Part shown: positions 26,151-36,370 of the stretch, in pieces
Layout of the letters: every line of letters begins with the position of its first letter
Position numbering within the stretch: the first letter of the stretch is position 1
NCBI GenBank assembly: GCA_021825295.1
Contig: JAKAHV010000007.1
Location: 1 to 64,000, forward strand
Direction of reading: 5' to 3'
Length of the DNA: 64,000 nt
From: Nitrospirota bacterium
GTDB taxonomy: Bacteria > Nitrospirota > Thermodesulfovibrionia > Thermodesulfovibrionales > JdFR-88
Program-made: the position numbers and the translations under genes
The notes under the pieces: model-generated
Told to the model about the DNA's origin: nothing
Seen by the model: only the letters and a program-made list of their open reading frames with translations
The model's database searches: none

Positions 26151-27971
26151 ATGAAAAGCAAACGAAACGATATCCGCAATATAGCCATAATAGCCCACGT
26201 AGACCACGGCAAGACGACGCTGGTGGACGCCATGCTCCACCAGTCGGGCATCTTCCGCGCCAACCAGCAGGTCGAGGAGCGCGTGATGGACAGCATAGAC
26301 CTGGAGCGCGAGAAGGGCATTACGATAATGGCGAAAAACACGGCCATAAGATATGGCGGGTGCACGATAAATATCGTCGACACGCCTGGGCACGCCGATT
26401 TCGGGGGCGAGGTGGAGCGCACCCTGAAGATGGTTGACGGGGTGCTCCTTCTGGTGGATGCCTCCGAGGGCCCCCTGCCGCAGACGAGGTTCGTCCTCAG
26501 GAAGGCCCTTGAAATGAAGCTGCCTCCGATACTGGTCATAAACAAGATAGACAGGCCCGACGCGCGTATCCAGGAGGTCCTCAACGAGGTCTATGACCTC
26601 TTCATAGACCTGGACGCGGAGGAAGACCAGCTTGATTTCCCCATCGTATACACAAACGCCAAGGCGGGGCTGGCCACGCTTGACCTGGCCCAGGAGCCAA
26701 AAAACCTGCAGCCTGTCTTCGATCTCATCCTGAAACACATACCCGCGCCGGAATTCGAGGAGGACGGAAGGCTTCAGGTGCTGGTCACGAATATCGACTA
26801 CGACGACTACAAGGGGCGCCTCGCCATAGGGAGGGTCTTCTCCGGCAGCTTGAACCAGGGCGATCCAATCGCCATCATGGGCAAAAACGGCGAGCAGAAA
26901 AACACGAAGGTCTCCGCCATCTACGTCTTTGAGGGGCTCAAACGGGTGCAGGCGGACTCCGCCCGCGCCGGCGATATCATCTCGCTTGCCGGGGTGGAGG
27001 GGATAAACATAGGCGATACGGTCTGCAATCCGGAATATCCGGCGCCGCTGCCCAGGATTGCCGTCGACGAGCCCACCATCTCGATGGTCTTTTCAATCAA
27101 CTCGTCCCCCTTCGCGGGGAAAGAGGGGAAGTTTGTCACCTCCAGGCACCTCAGGGACCGCCTTGAAAAGGAGCTTCTCTACAACGTGAGCATAAAGGTG
27201 GATTTCTCAAACACGGACTCCTTCACGGTGATGGGGCGCGGGGAGCTTCAGCTTGCGATCCTGATAGAGATGATGCGCCGCGAGGGCTATGAGCTGTCGG
27301 TGGCGATGCCGGAGATAATCACCAAAAAGGAGGACGGCGTCCTGAAGGAGCCGATGGAGCACCTTGTCATCGATATCCCGGAGGAGCACGTGGGCGTGAT
27401 CACCCAGCAGGTCGGCATCCGGAAGGGAAAGATGATCAAGATGCATAACAACAGCCACGGCAGGGTCCGGCTGGAGTACCGCATCCCCTCGCGCGGGCTC
27501 ATAGGTTTCCGCTCCCAGTTCCTGATAGACACCAGGGGCACCGGCCTGTTAAACCATATATTCTCCGGCTACGAGCCCTGGCAGGGCCCGATGTCCAAAC
27601 GGCAGACCGGGGCCCTGGTGGCGGACCGAAGGGGGGCTACCACGGCCTACGCCCTGTTTCATCTCCAGCCGAGGGGGACGCTCTTCGTAAAAGACGGCGT
27701 ACAGGTCTACGAAGGGATGATAATAGGGGAGAATTCCCGGGAAGTGGACATAGACGTAAACGTCACCAGGGAGAAAAAACTCACCAACATGAGGGCCGCC
27801 AACGCGGATGAGGCGCTGCGGCTCGTTCCCCCCAGGCTGCTGTCGCTTGAGCAGGCCATAGAGTTCATAAAGGAAGACGAGCTTGTGGAGGTCACGCCCA
27901 CCTCGATCAGGTTGAGGAAAAAGGTCCTCGATTGCTCGAAGCGGCCGAAACGGCAGGAGGCCGAAGCATAG
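26151..27971 (+). CDS. typA: Ribosome-associated GTPase TypA/BipA
   Basis: TypA is a translational GTPase that binds ribosomes under stress and during 50S maturation. The G domain shows [16 protein letters not shown] (G1), [12 protein letters not shown] (G2), [16 protein letters not shown] (G3) and [11 protein letters not shown] (G4). EF-G-like domains II, III and V follow, and the TypA-specific C terminus contains [34 protein letters not shown]. At 606 aa it is full length. AAGGAG precedes the ATG. Confidence 0.96.
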   Translation: MKSKRNDIRNIAIIAHVDHGKTTLVDAMLHQSGIFRANQQVEERVMDSIDLEREKGITIMAKNTAIRYGGCTINIVDTPGHADFGGEVERTLKMVDGVLLLVDASEGPLPQTRFVLRKALEMKLPPILVINKIDRPDARIQEVLNEVYDLFIDLDAEEDQLDFPIVYTNAKAGLATLDLAQEPKNLQPVFDLILKHIPAPEFEEDGRLQVLVTNIDYDDYKGRLAIGRVFSGSLNQGDPIAIMGKNGEQKNTKVSAIYVFEGLKRVQADSARAGDIISLAGVEGINIGDTVCNPEYPAPLPRIAVDEPTISMVFSINSSPFAGKEGKFVTSRHLRDRLEKELLYNVSIKVDFSNTDSFTVMGRGELQLAILIEMMRREGYELSVAMPEIITKKEDGVLKEPMEHLVIDIPEEHVGVITQQVGIRKGKMIKMHNNSHGRVRLEYRIPSRGLIGFRSQFLIDTRGTGLLNHIFSGYEPWQGPMSKRQTGALVADRRGATTAYALFHLQPRGTLFVKDGVQVYEGMIIGENSREVDIDVNVTREKKLTNMRAANADEALRLVPPRLLSLEQAIEFIKEDELVEVTPTSIRLRKKVLDCSKRPKRQEAEA

Positions 27972-27979
27972 GCAAGAGA

Positions 27980-28004
27980 AAAGGGGGGCCGCAAGACCCC
28001 CTTT
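27980..28004 (+). terminator. Likely terminator after typA
   Basis: AAAGGGGGGCCGCAAGACCCCCTTT forms a GC-rich stem directly after the typA stop; the trailing T run is short. Confidence 0.5.
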
Positions 28005-28030
28005 GAATCCCCCCTGCCAAAAATCTCCGC

Positions 28031-28060
28031 TTGACACCCCTTGCGGGGGCCGCCTAATAT
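28031..28060 (+). promoter_or_regulatory. Predicted sigma-70 promoter of the lipase-like gene
   Basis: TTGACA (28031-28036) and TAATAT (28055-28060), 18 bases apart. Start of transcription near 28067 argues that the ATG at 28070 is too close and that the ATG at 28130 is the real start. Confidence 0.55.
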
Positions 28061-28129
28061 GGGTTTAACATGGCCCCCTTTTCTCATGGCGAACGGGCAG
28101 ACGTGTCCATCATCCGGGGGAGTAAAAAA

Positions 28130-29002
28130 ATGCCCTGGGTGGTCTTCATTCACGGGCTCGGGGTCGACAAGGGGATCTGGTCGGAGCCGGATGAGGCGCG
28201 CATCCTGGGGGGCCTCCTGCCTCTCCGGAGCATCGTAAGGACAGGCGGGCGGCTCCGGAGCCTCTACCATGACCTCGCGGAGGCAGGCTTTACAACCCTC
28301 GCGTTCTCCCTTAAACGGCCGGTTGGCGGGATTGAAGAGGCCCTGCCCGTCCTGGCAGCCTTTTTGGACATGGCAAGGGCCGAAAAGACGGCGGGCGTCG
28401 TCCTTGTGGGCCACTCCAGGGGTGGCCTCATAGCAAGGAAATATCTCGAACGCCGGGACCCCCTTATAAAAGGTTTTGTGAGCATAGCGAGCCCGCACGG
28501 GGGCACGACGCTTGCGAGATGGGCGGCAATAGCAAGACCCGCTGCGGCGCTTGTCAGGATCATCCAGACCGGCGGGGCCATCCAGACGGGCGGGACCGCC
28601 GGGTCCGGGGATGGGAAAAAATCCGGGGTCGGCGTGGCCGTTAAGAGGATAATCGCCTTTATCGAAAGCCCCGCGGTGGCGGAGCTTCTGCCGGACTCCC
28701 CCTTTTTCGCCGGCCTGAAACCCCCCGCAACCAGATGTCCTTCGGTGTCCATCGGGGGTACGGACCCCCGGCTTTTCAGTTTCATGGGCATCGGATTCCC
28801 AAAACTCCTTGAAAAGGTGGTCCCGGGGTGGGTTCTGCCAGAGGAGATAAGAAGCGGGCTGGGCGACGGCCTTGTCTCGGCGGGAAGCTCCGTGTATCCA
28901 TACGGGCGGGAGCACCTGAATTTCCCCATAAACCATGCGGAGACCGTATTTGACGGCACGGCAAGGGCCGAACTCGTTAAACGGATTGTCTCGTTTTTTT
29001 GA
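28130..29002 (+). CDS. Alpha/beta hydrolase, lipase/esterase-like
   Basis: The product starts MPWVVFIHGLGVDKGIW, contains the nucleophile elbow LVGHSRGGLIARKYLE and SIASPHGGTTLARWA, and has a late GDGLVSAGSSV and NHAETV, giving plausible Ser-Asp-His residues of a PGAP1/lipase-like hydrolase. There is no signal peptide from this start. I choose ATG 28130 because GGGGGAG lies 8 bases upstream and the promoter leaves a 60-base leader. The track start at 28070 would put the start codon at the transcription start. Substrate is unknown. Confidence 0.75.
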   Translation: MPWVVFIHGLGVDKGIWSEPDEARILGGLLPLRSIVRTGGRLRSLYHDLAEAGFTTLAFSLKRPVGGIEEALPVLAAFLDMARAEKTAGVVLVGHSRGGLIARKYLERRDPLIKGFVSIASPHGGTTLARWAAIARPAAALVRIIQTGGAIQTGGTAGSGDGKKSGVGVAVKRIIAFIESPAVAELLPDSPFFAGLKPPATRCPSVSIGGTDPRLFSFMGIGFPKLLEKVVPGWVLPEEIRSGLGDGLVSAGSSVYPYGREHLNFPINHAETVFDGTARAELVKRIVSFF

Positions 29003-29142
29003 AGGCCCGCAAATCAAACTGATGCACTACCCGGCAAACCCTGCTCTGGCGGCATTTGCCGCGGATTCGGTATAATATGAAACTTGGGCGGAGGGGGTGT
29101 TTTATCTTTTGTATAATTCAGGGGGGTTAAGGCAGGGTTTTC

Positions 29143-30342
29143 ATGACAAGGGTTTTCAGGATAGAGCCGTTTCACAGGGAGATCATATCGAAGTCCTCGC
29201 TTCTTAACGTCCTTTCCTTTCTGGACGCCAACGATGTCGAAATACCCGTATTGCTTATAGACGGCGAGCAGTTGAAGAGGAAAGCCACCGTCATCGGCAA
29301 AAACATTCGGGGCTCCAAGGTCTTTTTCGCCGTCAAGGCGAATCCGGGGATTGAGGTCATCAGGTTCCTGGCCGGGCTCGGGCTGAGTTTCGAGATAGCA
29401 AGCGAGGGGGAGCTTGAGATTCTGGCCCGGGTGGGCGTGGGGGCGGACAGGATAATCACCAGCAACCCCGTAAAGACGTTCAAATTCCTCGAACGCGCGG
29501 CCCGCTACGGGATAAGATATTATGCCTATGATTCCAGGGAAGAAGTGGAAAAACTGGCGGGCATGGTCCCCGGCGCGAAAATCTACCTGAGGCTTTCCGT
29601 CCCCAATGAGGGCAGCGAATGGCCCCTCAGCAGGAAATTCGGGGTGGAGATAGACGAGGGCATCTCCCTTATAACCCATGCCGCGGCAAGAGGGCTCGAC
29701 CCCGTCGGCATTACCTTCCATGTGGGCTCGCAGTGCACGAACATCTACAACTGGAACAACGCCCTTTACAAGGCGAAAGTCCTCTGGGACATGGCGGCCA
29801 AAAGCGGCATAAATTTCAGCGTCCTCAATATCGGGGGCGGTTATCCGGTAAGATACACCAAGAGCGTAGTGGGAATAGAGGAGATAGAAAAAAACATAGA
29901 CAGGCTCATCGGGGAGCTTTTCCCCGGCGCCTCGGTCTTCATAGAGCCGGGCCGGGCGATGGTTGGGGATGCGGGCGTCTTTGTAAGCCGGGTCATAGGG
30001 AAATCGAGGCGGGGGGACGAGAACTGGCTTCACCTTGACGTTGGCGTCTTCAACGGCCTGATGGAGAGCGTGGGGGGGATAAAATACAGCTACATCGTTG
30101 AGGACAGCAGGGTGGGGACCGAAAAAGGCGGACGGCCTGCGGCTGACAGAAAGGCGGGCGGCAAGAAAAGCTGGACTGTCGCCGGGCCAAGCTGCGACAG
30201 CTTCGACGTGGTAGACAATAACGTGATGCTCAGGGATCCGGAGGTGGGGGCCCTCGTCCTGATACTCTCCTGCGGGGCCTATACGACTTCCTATGCATCG
30301 GAATTCAATGGCTTTTCGATACCAAGGACCCTGCTCATCTGA
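29143..30342 (+). CDS. Ornithine/lysine-type decarboxylase (PLP, alanine-racemase fold)
   Basis: This is a group IV decarboxylase of about 399 aa. The PLP-lysine segment is FFAVKANPGIEVIRFL, then SFEIASEGELEIL, GITFHVGSQC, LNIGGGYPVRY, FIEPGRAMVGDAG, and the C-terminal GPSCDSFDVVDNN with the catalytic cysteine placed as in ornithine decarboxylase (CDS rather than the CESGD of DAP decarboxylase). spermidine synthase follows after 18 bases, so putrescine (or cadaverine) supply is the likely role. It is distinct from the lysA at 38944. Confidence 0.88.
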   Translation: MTRVFRIEPFHREIISKSSLLNVLSFLDANDVEIPVLLIDGEQLKRKATVIGKNIRGSKVFFAVKANPGIEVIRFLAGLGLSFEIASEGELEILARVGVGADRIITSNPVKTFKFLERAARYGIRYYAYDSREEVEKLAGMVPGAKIYLRLSVPNEGSEWPLSRKFGVEIDEGISLITHAAARGLDPVGITFHVGSQCTNIYNWNNALYKAKVLWDMAAKSGINFSVLNIGGGYPVRYTKSVVGIEEIEKNIDRLIGELFPGASVFIEPGRAMVGDAGVFVSRVIGKSRRGDENWLHLDVGVFNGLMESVGGIKYSYIVEDSRVGTEKGGRPAADRKAGGKKSWTVAGPSCDSFDVVDNNVMLRDPEVGALVLILSCGAYTTSYASEFNGFSIPRTLLI

Positions 30343-30360
30343 TAGGGGAGGTGAAGGAAG

Positions 30361-31227
30361 ATGATAAAATTCGTTGAAAGCGCGCCTTTTGTGCCGGTCG
30401 AGTGCGGCTATGAAGTGGAAAAGATCCTCTACAAGGGGAGAAGCAGGTTCCAGGAGATAGCCGTTATAGAGAATCCGGATTTCGGCAGGATGCTGCTTCT
30501 GGACGGTATCGTTCAGATAACGGAGGCAGATGAGTTTTTCTATCACGAGATGCTCACCCATCCCGTGATGCACGCCCACCCCGATCCAAAAAATGTAATA
30601 GTGATAGGCGGGGGCGACGGCGGAGTGGTGAGGGAGGTCCTGAAGCACAGGAGCGTGCAGAAGGTCTATTTCATAGAGATAGATGAGAAGGTCATAGATG
30701 TTTCCAGGAAGTTCTTCCCCTCTGTGGCGTGCGGCATCGACGACCCCAGGGTGGAGGTAAGGGCCATGGACGGGGCGGAGTTCGTGAAGAAGGCCCCGCG
30801 GGGCGAGATAGACGTGATAATCGTGGACTCCACCGATATCATAGGCTTCGCCAGGAGCCTCTATACGAAGGATTTCTTTCTGTCGGTGAAAAACTGCCTC
30901 AGGGAAAACGGCTTTTTCGTCAGCCATTCGGAATCGCTGATCTACCACAGGGACACGGTGCGGAAGGTGCAGGAGATACTCAAAAATTCCTTCCCTGTAG
31001 TCGATCTCTATACAGCCACCATAGCCACCTATCCGGGCAACTGGTGGGCGTTCGCCGTGGGCTCGCCCTCGCTTGACCCGCGCCAGGTGAGGAGCAAGTT
31101 CGAGATAGAAACGAAGTATTACGACGACGAGATACACGCCCAGTCCTTCATCACCCCGAAATTCTACCGGAAGCTCATGGAGGACAAGCTGGACTGGGGC
31201 CTGCGCGTGAAGGTCGAAGGCGAATAG
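30361..31227 (+). CDS. speE: Polyamine aminopropyltransferase (spermidine synthase)
   Basis: SpeE transfers aminopropyl from decarboxylated SAM to putrescine. Signature parts are RMLLLDGIVQITEADEFFYHEML, the nucleotide-binding VIVIGGGDGGVVREVLKH, FIEIDEKVIDVSRKFF and the catalytic DVIIVDSTDIIGFARSLYTKDFF. The C-terminal part is YPGNWWAFAVGS. At 288 aa it is full length. GGGGAGGTGAAGG precedes the ATG. It is paired with the upstream decarboxylase. Confidence 0.93.
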   Translation: MIKFVESAPFVPVECGYEVEKILYKGRSRFQEIAVIENPDFGRMLLLDGIVQITEADEFFYHEMLTHPVMHAHPDPKNVIVIGGGDGGVVREVLKHRSVQKVYFIEIDEKVIDVSRKFFPSVACGIDDPRVEVRAMDGAEFVKKAPRGEIDVIIVDSTDIIGFARSLYTKDFFLSVKNCLRENGFFVSHSESLIYHRDTVRKVQEILKNSFPVVDLYTATIATYPGNWWAFAVGSPSLDPRQVRSKFEIETKYYDDEIHAQSFITPKFYRKLMEDKLDWGLRVKVEGE

Positions 31228-31551
31228 CCCGCGCCCGCAACGCCCAAATTCTGGTAATGTCTCAGTTTGGCGAATATAGACCGGGGCGGAAGGCGGATGA
31301 GAGCATGGCTCGCATCATTCCCGGCGGCCATCCATGGCTGCCTCCGAGGCTTTTGCCTATCCGGACGTCCATGTCCGGATGGACGGCAAAAAATGGATAG
31401 CGAGCGCAAAGCGAGCGAATCTGAATAAATCAGAAAAGTCCCTGCATTGAGATTCTAGGGGAATCTCCAATCCGCTCGCATGCCCCGATCCGCCTTCCGC
31501 CTTACACGCGATTCCCTTAAACCCGGCCTACCCAAATTCTCCTTTTCGCTC
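31228..31551. other. Intergenic region without a recognisable gene
   Basis: This 324-base stretch has small inverted repeats (for example TCCGGACGTCCATGTCCGGA around 31360-31382 and GCGAGCGCAAAGCGAGCG at 31399-31416) but no ORF with a ribosome site and no recognised RNA. The short ORF at 31164-31409 on the minus strand overlaps speE and looks spurious. Confidence 0.5.
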
Positions 31552-31581
31552 TTGACAGGGCGGCCCGCAAGCTGCTAAATT
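31552..31581 (+). promoter_or_regulatory. Predicted sigma-70 promoter of the hrcA-dnaK operon
   Basis: TTGACA (31552-31557), 18-base spacer, TAAATT (31576-31581). The CIRCE operator begins 4 bases downstream, so HrcA binding would block transcription initiation. Confidence 0.65.
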
Positions 31582-31584
31582 ATT

Positions 31585-31611
31585 TTAGCACTCTCGCTGT
31601 TTGAGTGCTAA
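31585..31611 (+). promoter_or_regulatory. CIRCE operator (HrcA binding site)
   Basis: A perfect consensus inverted repeat, TTAGCACTC, nine bases, GAGTGCTAA, lies between the promoter and hrcA. This is the established operator for HrcA, encoded immediately downstream, and predicts autoregulated heat-shock control of hrcA-grpE-dnaK-dnaJ. Confidence 0.97.
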
Positions 31612-31633
31612 AGATGGGCAAGGAGTGATGGAC

Positions 31634-32659
31634 ATGGGGATGCTGAACGAGCGGACCGAAAGAGTATTGTATGCGGTCGTGCAGAGCTATATAAGCACGA
31701 ACGAGCCGGTGGGCTCCAGGTTTATAACAAAGGCATATTCCTTCAATCTGTCCCCCGCCACGATCAGGAACATCATGGCGGACCTTGAGGAGTCCGGTTT
31801 TCTTTTGCAGCCCCACACCTCCGCGGGCAGGGTGCCGACGGACAGGGGCTACAGGTTTTATGTGGACCACATGGCGAGGCAGAAGGAAGCCGAGGACAGG
31901 TTTCTGAAATCCTTTATCCTGCGGCTGGAGGCCACCCGGGAAGACCTTGACGGGCTGCTGGAGGCGGCGGCAAGGACGCTCTCGGAGCATTCGAGATACC
32001 TTGGGCTCGCGGCGCCCATGAAGTCCGGCAAGACTACGCTTAACCGCATAGAGCTCTTCATCTACCGGGGCAATTACATAGCCGTGATGCTGCTGACGGA
32101 CGAGGGGCTCATAAAGCACAAGCTCATAAGGATGGGCCAGGAGCTGACGCCCCGCACGCTGAGGCGGATTTCCGAGTATCTGAACCAGGAATTCTCCGGT
32201 TACACGATTGACGAGATACGCTTCAAGCTCATCAGGGAGATGTCGAGGGAGAAGGCGTTGTGTGATATCCTTATATCCAAGGCTGTCCAGATATGCCGCG
32301 AGGCCCTTTCCTTCCCCGCGGGGGACATATATATCAGCGGGTTTTCTGATTTTATCGGGCTTCCGGATTTTTCCGATCGGATCAGGGAGATCGCCGGGGC
32401 CATAGAGGACAAGCACTTCATGCTGAAACTCCTGGAACAGGTGGGTTCCGAGAGTGAGGACGTCCCGTCGGTCGTCATAGGTTCGGAAAACCCCGTGAAG
32501 GAGATGAGGGACCTGAGCATGGTCGTATCCGCGTTCAAGCAGGGGGGCAAGACCGCGGGCACGGTGGGTGTCATCGGCCCCACCCGGATGGACTATACGA
32601 AGGCCATAGTGATGGTGCAGACCGCCGCCAGGTTCATTACCGAGGCGCTCGCGCGTTAG
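31634..32659 (+). CDS. hrcA: Heat-inducible transcription repressor HrcA
   Basis: HrcA binds CIRCE and represses chaperone genes. Seen are LNERTERVLYAVVQSYISTNEPVGSRFI (winged-helix N terminus), LSPATIRNIMADLEESGFLLQPHTSAGRVPTDRGYRFYVD, and the C-terminal VVIGSEN and GVIGPTRMDYTKAI motifs. The track start at 31601 lies inside the CIRCE element. With AAGGAG at 31620-31625 the best-spaced start is ATG 31634 (ATG 31628 and 31640 are alternatives), giving 341 aa. Confidence 0.95.
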   Translation: MGMLNERTERVLYAVVQSYISTNEPVGSRFITKAYSFNLSPATIRNIMADLEESGFLLQPHTSAGRVPTDRGYRFYVDHMARQKEAEDRFLKSFILRLEATREDLDGLLEAAARTLSEHSRYLGLAAPMKSGKTTLNRIELFIYRGNYIAVMLLTDEGLIKHKLIRMGQELTPRTLRRISEYLNQEFSGYTIDEIRFKLIREMSREKALCDILISKAVQICREALSFPAGDIYISGFSDFIGLPDFSDRIREIAGAIEDKHFMLKLLEQVGSESEDVPSVVIGSENPVKEMRDLSMVVSAFKQGGKTAGTVGVIGPTRMDYTKAIVMVQTAARFITEALAR

Positions 32660-32697
32660 ATCGGGCGCGCTTCATTAAAAAGGAGCGGAAAAAGAAG

Positions 32698-33231
32698 ATG
32701 ACTGAAGAAAATACCTTTGAAGAAGGGCGGGAGGCCGGGACAGGGAAAGAGGGCGTCCTGGAGGAAAAATCTCCGGAGGAAACCATTGCCGCCCTTGAAA
32801 AAAAGCTCGGCGAGGAGAAGGCGAAATACCTCAGGCTTTACGCCGAATTTGAAAATTACAGGAAAATGGCGGCCAGGGAGAAGGAGGACATCTCAAGAAG
32901 GGCCGGAGAGGAGCTTATCAAGGAGCTTCTGCCCACCCTGGACAACCTTGAGACCGCTCTGAAGCATGCCACGGACGCATCCGGCGGGCTTGCCCAGGGG
33001 GTGGAGATGACCCTCAGGGAGCTCAAACGGGTCCTTGAGAAGGCCGGCCTTGAGGTGATTGATGCCCTGGGGCAGCCTTTCAACCCGGAGGTCCATCACG
33101 CAATCGCGCAGGTGGAGCGCGATGACGTGCCCGACAAGACCGTCGTCGAGGAGCTGAGGACCGGCTACAAGCATAACGGTAAGGTGCTGCGGGCATCCCT
33201 TGTCGCCGTATCCAGGAAAACGGAGAGATGA
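32698..33231 (+). CDS. grpE: Nucleotide exchange factor GrpE
   Basis: GrpE releases ADP from DnaK. An acidic disordered N terminus (residues 1-35) leads to the long helix KKLGEEKAKYLRLYAEFENYRKMAAREKED and then the beta domain with LEVIDALGQPFNPEVHHAIAQV and LRTGYKHNGKVLRASLVAVS, diagnostic of GrpE. 177 aa. AAGGAG precedes the ATG. Between it and dnaK lies a collapsed MITE end (33242-33262). Confidence 0.95.
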   Translation: MTEENTFEEGREAGTGKEGVLEEKSPEETIAALEKKLGEEKAKYLRLYAEFENYRKMAAREKEDISRRAGEELIKELLPTLDNLETALKHATDASGGLAQGVEMTLRELKRVLEKAGLEVIDALGQPFNPEVHHAIAQVERDDVPDKTVVEELRTGYKHNGKVLRASLVAVSRKTER

Positions 33232-33241
33232 AATTTTATTG

Positions 33242-33262
33242 GAACCTATTTGAGATAGGTTC
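33242..33262. repeat. Collapsed terminal repeat of the 179-bp MITE-like family
   Basis: GAACCTATTTGAGATAGGTTC consists of the outer ends of the family's two terminal inverted repeats fused with no internal sequence. It sits in the 82-base grpE-dnaK gap and forms a 7-bp hairpin. It is probably an internal-deletion or excision remnant. Confidence 0.6.
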
Positions 33263-33313
33263 TAAATAGAAGGCTGAAAATGAAAATTAAAAAGATGAAG
33301 GAGGATTCATAAA

Positions 33314-35233
33314 ATGGGCAAGGCCATAGGCATTGACCTGGGTACGACAAACTCGGTTGTCGCGGTGGTCATGGGTGGCGAGCCGATTGTAATTCCCAAC
33401 CAGGAGGGCAGCCGGACCACGCCCTCCGTTGTTGCCTTTACGGATAAAGGGGAGAGGCTGGTAGGGCAGATAGCAAAGAGGCAGGCCATAACGAACCCCG
33501 AAAACACCATTTTTTCGATAAAGAGGCTGATGGGCAGGAAGTTTTCCTCCCCGGAGGCCAAACACGCCATGGAACGGCTCCCCTACAGGATAGTCGGGGC
33601 CTCAAACGGCGACGCTCACGTGGAGGTCCGGGACAAGAAATATTCGCCGCCCGAGATTTCCGCCATGATACTCCAAAAACTCAAACAGGCCGCAGAAGAC
33701 TATCTGGGCGAGCAGGTGACGGACGCGGTCATAACGGTGCCGGCCTATTTCGACGATAGCCAGAGGCAGGCCACCAAGGACGCGGGCAGGATCGCGGGCC
33801 TGAATGTGCTCAGGATCATCAATGAGCCCACGGCCGCGGCCCTCGCCTACGGGCTTGAGAAGAAGAAAGAGGAGAAGATCGCCGTTTACGACCTTGGGGG
33901 CGGCACCTTCGACATCTCCATACTGGAAATAGGCGAAGGGGTGATCGAGGTGAAGTCCACCAACGGCGACACCTACCTTGGCGGCGACGACTTCGACATG
34001 AGGATAATGGACTGGATGGTCGAGGAATTCAGGAAGGAAAGCGGCATAGACCTGAAGAAGGACCGGATGGCGCTTCAGAGGCTTAAAGAGGCGGCGGAAA
34101 GGGCCAAGATAGAGCTTTCCACGGCCATGGAGACGGAGATAAACCTGCCCTTCGTCACGGCCGACGCCACGGGGCCCAAGCACCTCCTGATGAAGCTCTC
34201 AAGGGCCAAGTTCGAGCAGATCACGGGCGACCTGATTGAAAAGACCATCGGGCCGTGCAAGCTTGCGCTTAAGGACGCGGGGTTCGATGCGGCCAAAATG
34301 GACGAGGTCATCCTCGTGGGCGGCCAGATCAGGACGCCGAAAGTCCAGCAGACCGTGCAGGGCTTCTTCGGGAAGGAACCAAACAAGACGGTCAACCCCG
34401 ATGAGGTCGTGGCCGTCGGCGCGGCCATACAGGGGGCGGTGCTCAAGGGCGAGGTGAAGGAGGTCCTCCTGCTGGACGTGACCCCGCTGTCGCTGGGCAT
34501 CGAGACGCTGGGCGGCATCTTCACAAAGATGATAGAGCGCAACACAACGATACCGACAAAGAAAAGCCAGGTATTCTCCACCGCATCGGACAACCAGTCC
34601 GCTGTCACCATAAAGATACACCAGGGCGAAAGGGAGATGGCCGGCGACAACAAGCTGCTGGGCCTGTTCGAGCTTGTGGGCATCCCGCCGGCCCCGAGGG
34701 GCGTGCCTCAGATAGATGTGACCTTCGACATAGACGCAAACGGCATACTGCACGTATCCGCAAAGGACCTGGGCACCGGCAAGGAGCAGTCGATAAGGAT
34801 TACCGCCTCCAGCGGTCTTTCCGAGGAAGAGATAAAAAAGATGACCAGGGATGCCGAAAGCCACGCCAGTGACGACAAGAAAAAACGCTCCCTGGCGGAG
34901 GCGAAGAACGAGGCCGACACGCTCGTGTACTCGGTCGAGAAGAGCCTCAGGGAGCTTGGCGACAAGATATCCGCCTCGGAGAAGGCCGATATAGAGAAGG
35001 CCCTCGAGGAGTGCAAAAAAATAAAGGACACGGCCACCGACGCCGAGACCCTCCGGAGTTCCATAACCAGGCTCAGCGAGGCATCCCACAAGATCGCCGA
35101 GCATCTCTACAAGCAGACCAGCCAGCAGGCAGGAGCGGGCCAGCCCGAAGCCGAGGCCGGGCAGCCCGGCGCGGGCCAGCCCGGAGAGGAAAAAGTCGTG
35201 GAAGCGGAGTTCGAGGAAGAAGACAAAAAATAA
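33314..35233 (+). CDS. dnaK: Chaperone protein DnaK (Hsp70)
   Basis: The ATPase domain begins [19 protein letters not shown] and includes [34 protein letters not shown] and [16 protein letters not shown]. The substrate-binding domain contains [22 protein letters not shown] and [23 protein letters not shown]. The lid ends in a Gly/Gln/Ala-rich linker ([17 protein letters not shown]) and the acidic tail [12 protein letters not shown]. 639 aa. AAGGAGG lies 9 bases before the ATG. CIRCE regulation acts through the operon promoter upstream of hrcA. Confidence 0.98.
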   Translation: MGKAIGIDLGTTNSVVAVVMGGEPIVIPNQEGSRTTPSVVAFTDKGERLVGQIAKRQAITNPENTIFSIKRLMGRKFSSPEAKHAMERLPYRIVGASNGDAHVEVRDKKYSPPEISAMILQKLKQAAEDYLGEQVTDAVITVPAYFDDSQRQATKDAGRIAGLNVLRIINEPTAAALAYGLEKKKEEKIAVYDLGGGTFDISILEIGEGVIEVKSTNGDTYLGGDDFDMRIMDWMVEEFRKESGIDLKKDRMALQRLKEAAERAKIELSTAMETEINLPFVTADATGPKHLLMKLSRAKFEQITGDLIEKTIGPCKLALKDAGFDAAKMDEVILVGGQIRTPKVQQTVQGFFGKEPNKTVNPDEVVAVGAAIQGAVLKGEVKEVLLLDVTPLSLGIETLGGIFTKMIERNTTIPTKKSQVFSTASDNQSAVTIKIHQGEREMAGDNKLLGLFELVGIPPAPRGVPQIDVTFDIDANGILHVSAKDLGTGKEQSIRITASSGLSEEEIKKMTRDAESHASDDKKKRSLAEAKNEADTLVYSVEKSLRELGDKISASEKADIEKALEECKKIKDTATDAETLRSSITRLSEASHKIAEHLYKQTSQQAGAGQPEAEAGQPGAGQPGEEKVVEAEFEEEDKK

Positions 35234-35263
35234 GAGAGGAAAGCTCCAAAAAACAGCCTGACA

Positions 35264-36370
35264 ATGAAGGATTATTACGAGACCCTGGGTGTCGCCAGAG
35301 ACGCCACCCAGGACGAGATCAAGAAGGCTTTCAGGCAGCTTGCGCTGAAATACCATCCTGACAGGAACCAGGGCAACAAGGCCTCCGAGGAAAAATTCAA
35401 GGAGATAAACGAGGCTTACTCCTGCCTGGGCGACGCCGGAAAGCGCAGCCAGTACGACGCGACCGGCACCTGCGGGACCGAGGCATTCGGCGCGGGCTTC
35501 GCGGGGGCGGGTTTCGGCGGTTTCGGAGAGGTCTTCGAGGACATCTTCGGGGAGTTTTTCGGCGCGACCTTCGGCCGGAGGGGGCCCAGGCCCGAAAGGG
35601 GCCAGGACCTCAGATACGATGTGGAGATAGACCTGGCGGAGGCCGCGCAGGGCAAAAAGCTGAGCATAAAAGTCCCGCGCTCCGTCAGTTGCGCCGAGTG
35701 CCACGGGACGGGTTCCGCCACCGGAGCCACCTCCGCCTGCCCCGACTGCAGGGGCACGGGGCAGGTGAGATACCAGCAGGGATTTTTCTCCGTTGCGCGG
35801 ACGTGCGGCAAGTGCCGCGGCACGGGCCGGACAATAGAGCGCCCCTGCGAAAGGTGCCGCGGCGCGGGCCAGGTGAGGGTGGAGAGGGACCTTACGATAA
35901 ACATTCCCGCCGGCGTCGAAGACGGGATGAGGTTCAGGGTCTCGGGCGAGGGCAATGCGGGCTCATACGGCGGCCCGCCCGGCGACCTTTACGTCATCGT
36001 CGGCATAAAAGAGCACCCCGGCTTCAGGCGCGACGGCGACGACATAATCAGCGAGGAGCCCGTATCCTACGCGCAGGCGGCCCTCGGGGTGGACCTCGAG
36101 ATAAATACCCTCTGGGGGCCGGAGAAGCTCCACGTCCCGCCGGGCACACAGCCCGGAGGCATCTTCAGGCTGAAAGGCAAGGGGATGCCCCGCATGGGCA
36201 AGAAGTCAAAGGGCGACCATATCGTTAGGGTCAAAGTCTCTATCCCCGTGAAATTGAGCGACAAGCAAAGAGAGCTGCTTGAGGAACTGGCAAAGCTCTC
36301 CGGGGAGCCATTCCTGTCAAAGAGCAGCCTGAAGGACAAACTGCGGGGCATGTTCGCCTCCGGCAGTTGA
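35264..36370 (+). CDS. dnaJ: Chaperone protein DnaJ (Hsp40)
   Basis: DnaJ stimulates DnaK and delivers clients. The J domain ([25 protein letters not shown]) carries the HPD motif in KYHPDRN. A Gly/Phe-rich region ([25 protein letters not shown]) follows, then four zinc-finger repeats ([32 protein letters not shown]), and the C-terminal substrate domains. 368 aa. It overlaps the rsmE start by 4 bases. Confidence 0.97.
   Translation: MKDYYETLGVARDATQDEIKKAFRQLALKYHPDRNQGNKASEEKFKEINEAYSCLGDAGKRSQYDATGTCGTEAFGAGFAGAGFGGFGEVFEDIFGEFFGATFGRRGPRPERGQDLRYDVEIDLAEAAQGKKLSIKVPRSVSCAECHGTGSATGATSACPDCRGTGQVRYQQGFFSVARTCGKCRGTGRTIERPCERCRGAGQVRVERDLTINIPAGVEDGMRFRVSGEGNAGSYGGPPGDLYVIVGIKEHPGFRRDGDDIISEEPVSYAQAALGVDLEINTLWGPEKLHVPPGTQPGGIFRLKGKGMPRMGKKSKGDHIVRVKVSIPVKLSDKQRELLEELAKLSGEPFLSKSSLKDKLRGMFASGS

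Noticed and set aside
29014-31137. 707-aa minus-strand ORF
   Set aside because: Shadow of the decarboxylase and speE genes; composition is random (many H, Y, P) and no domain is visible.
34199-35704. 501-aa minus-strand ORF
   Set aside because: Shadow of dnaK and dnaJ on the opposite strand.
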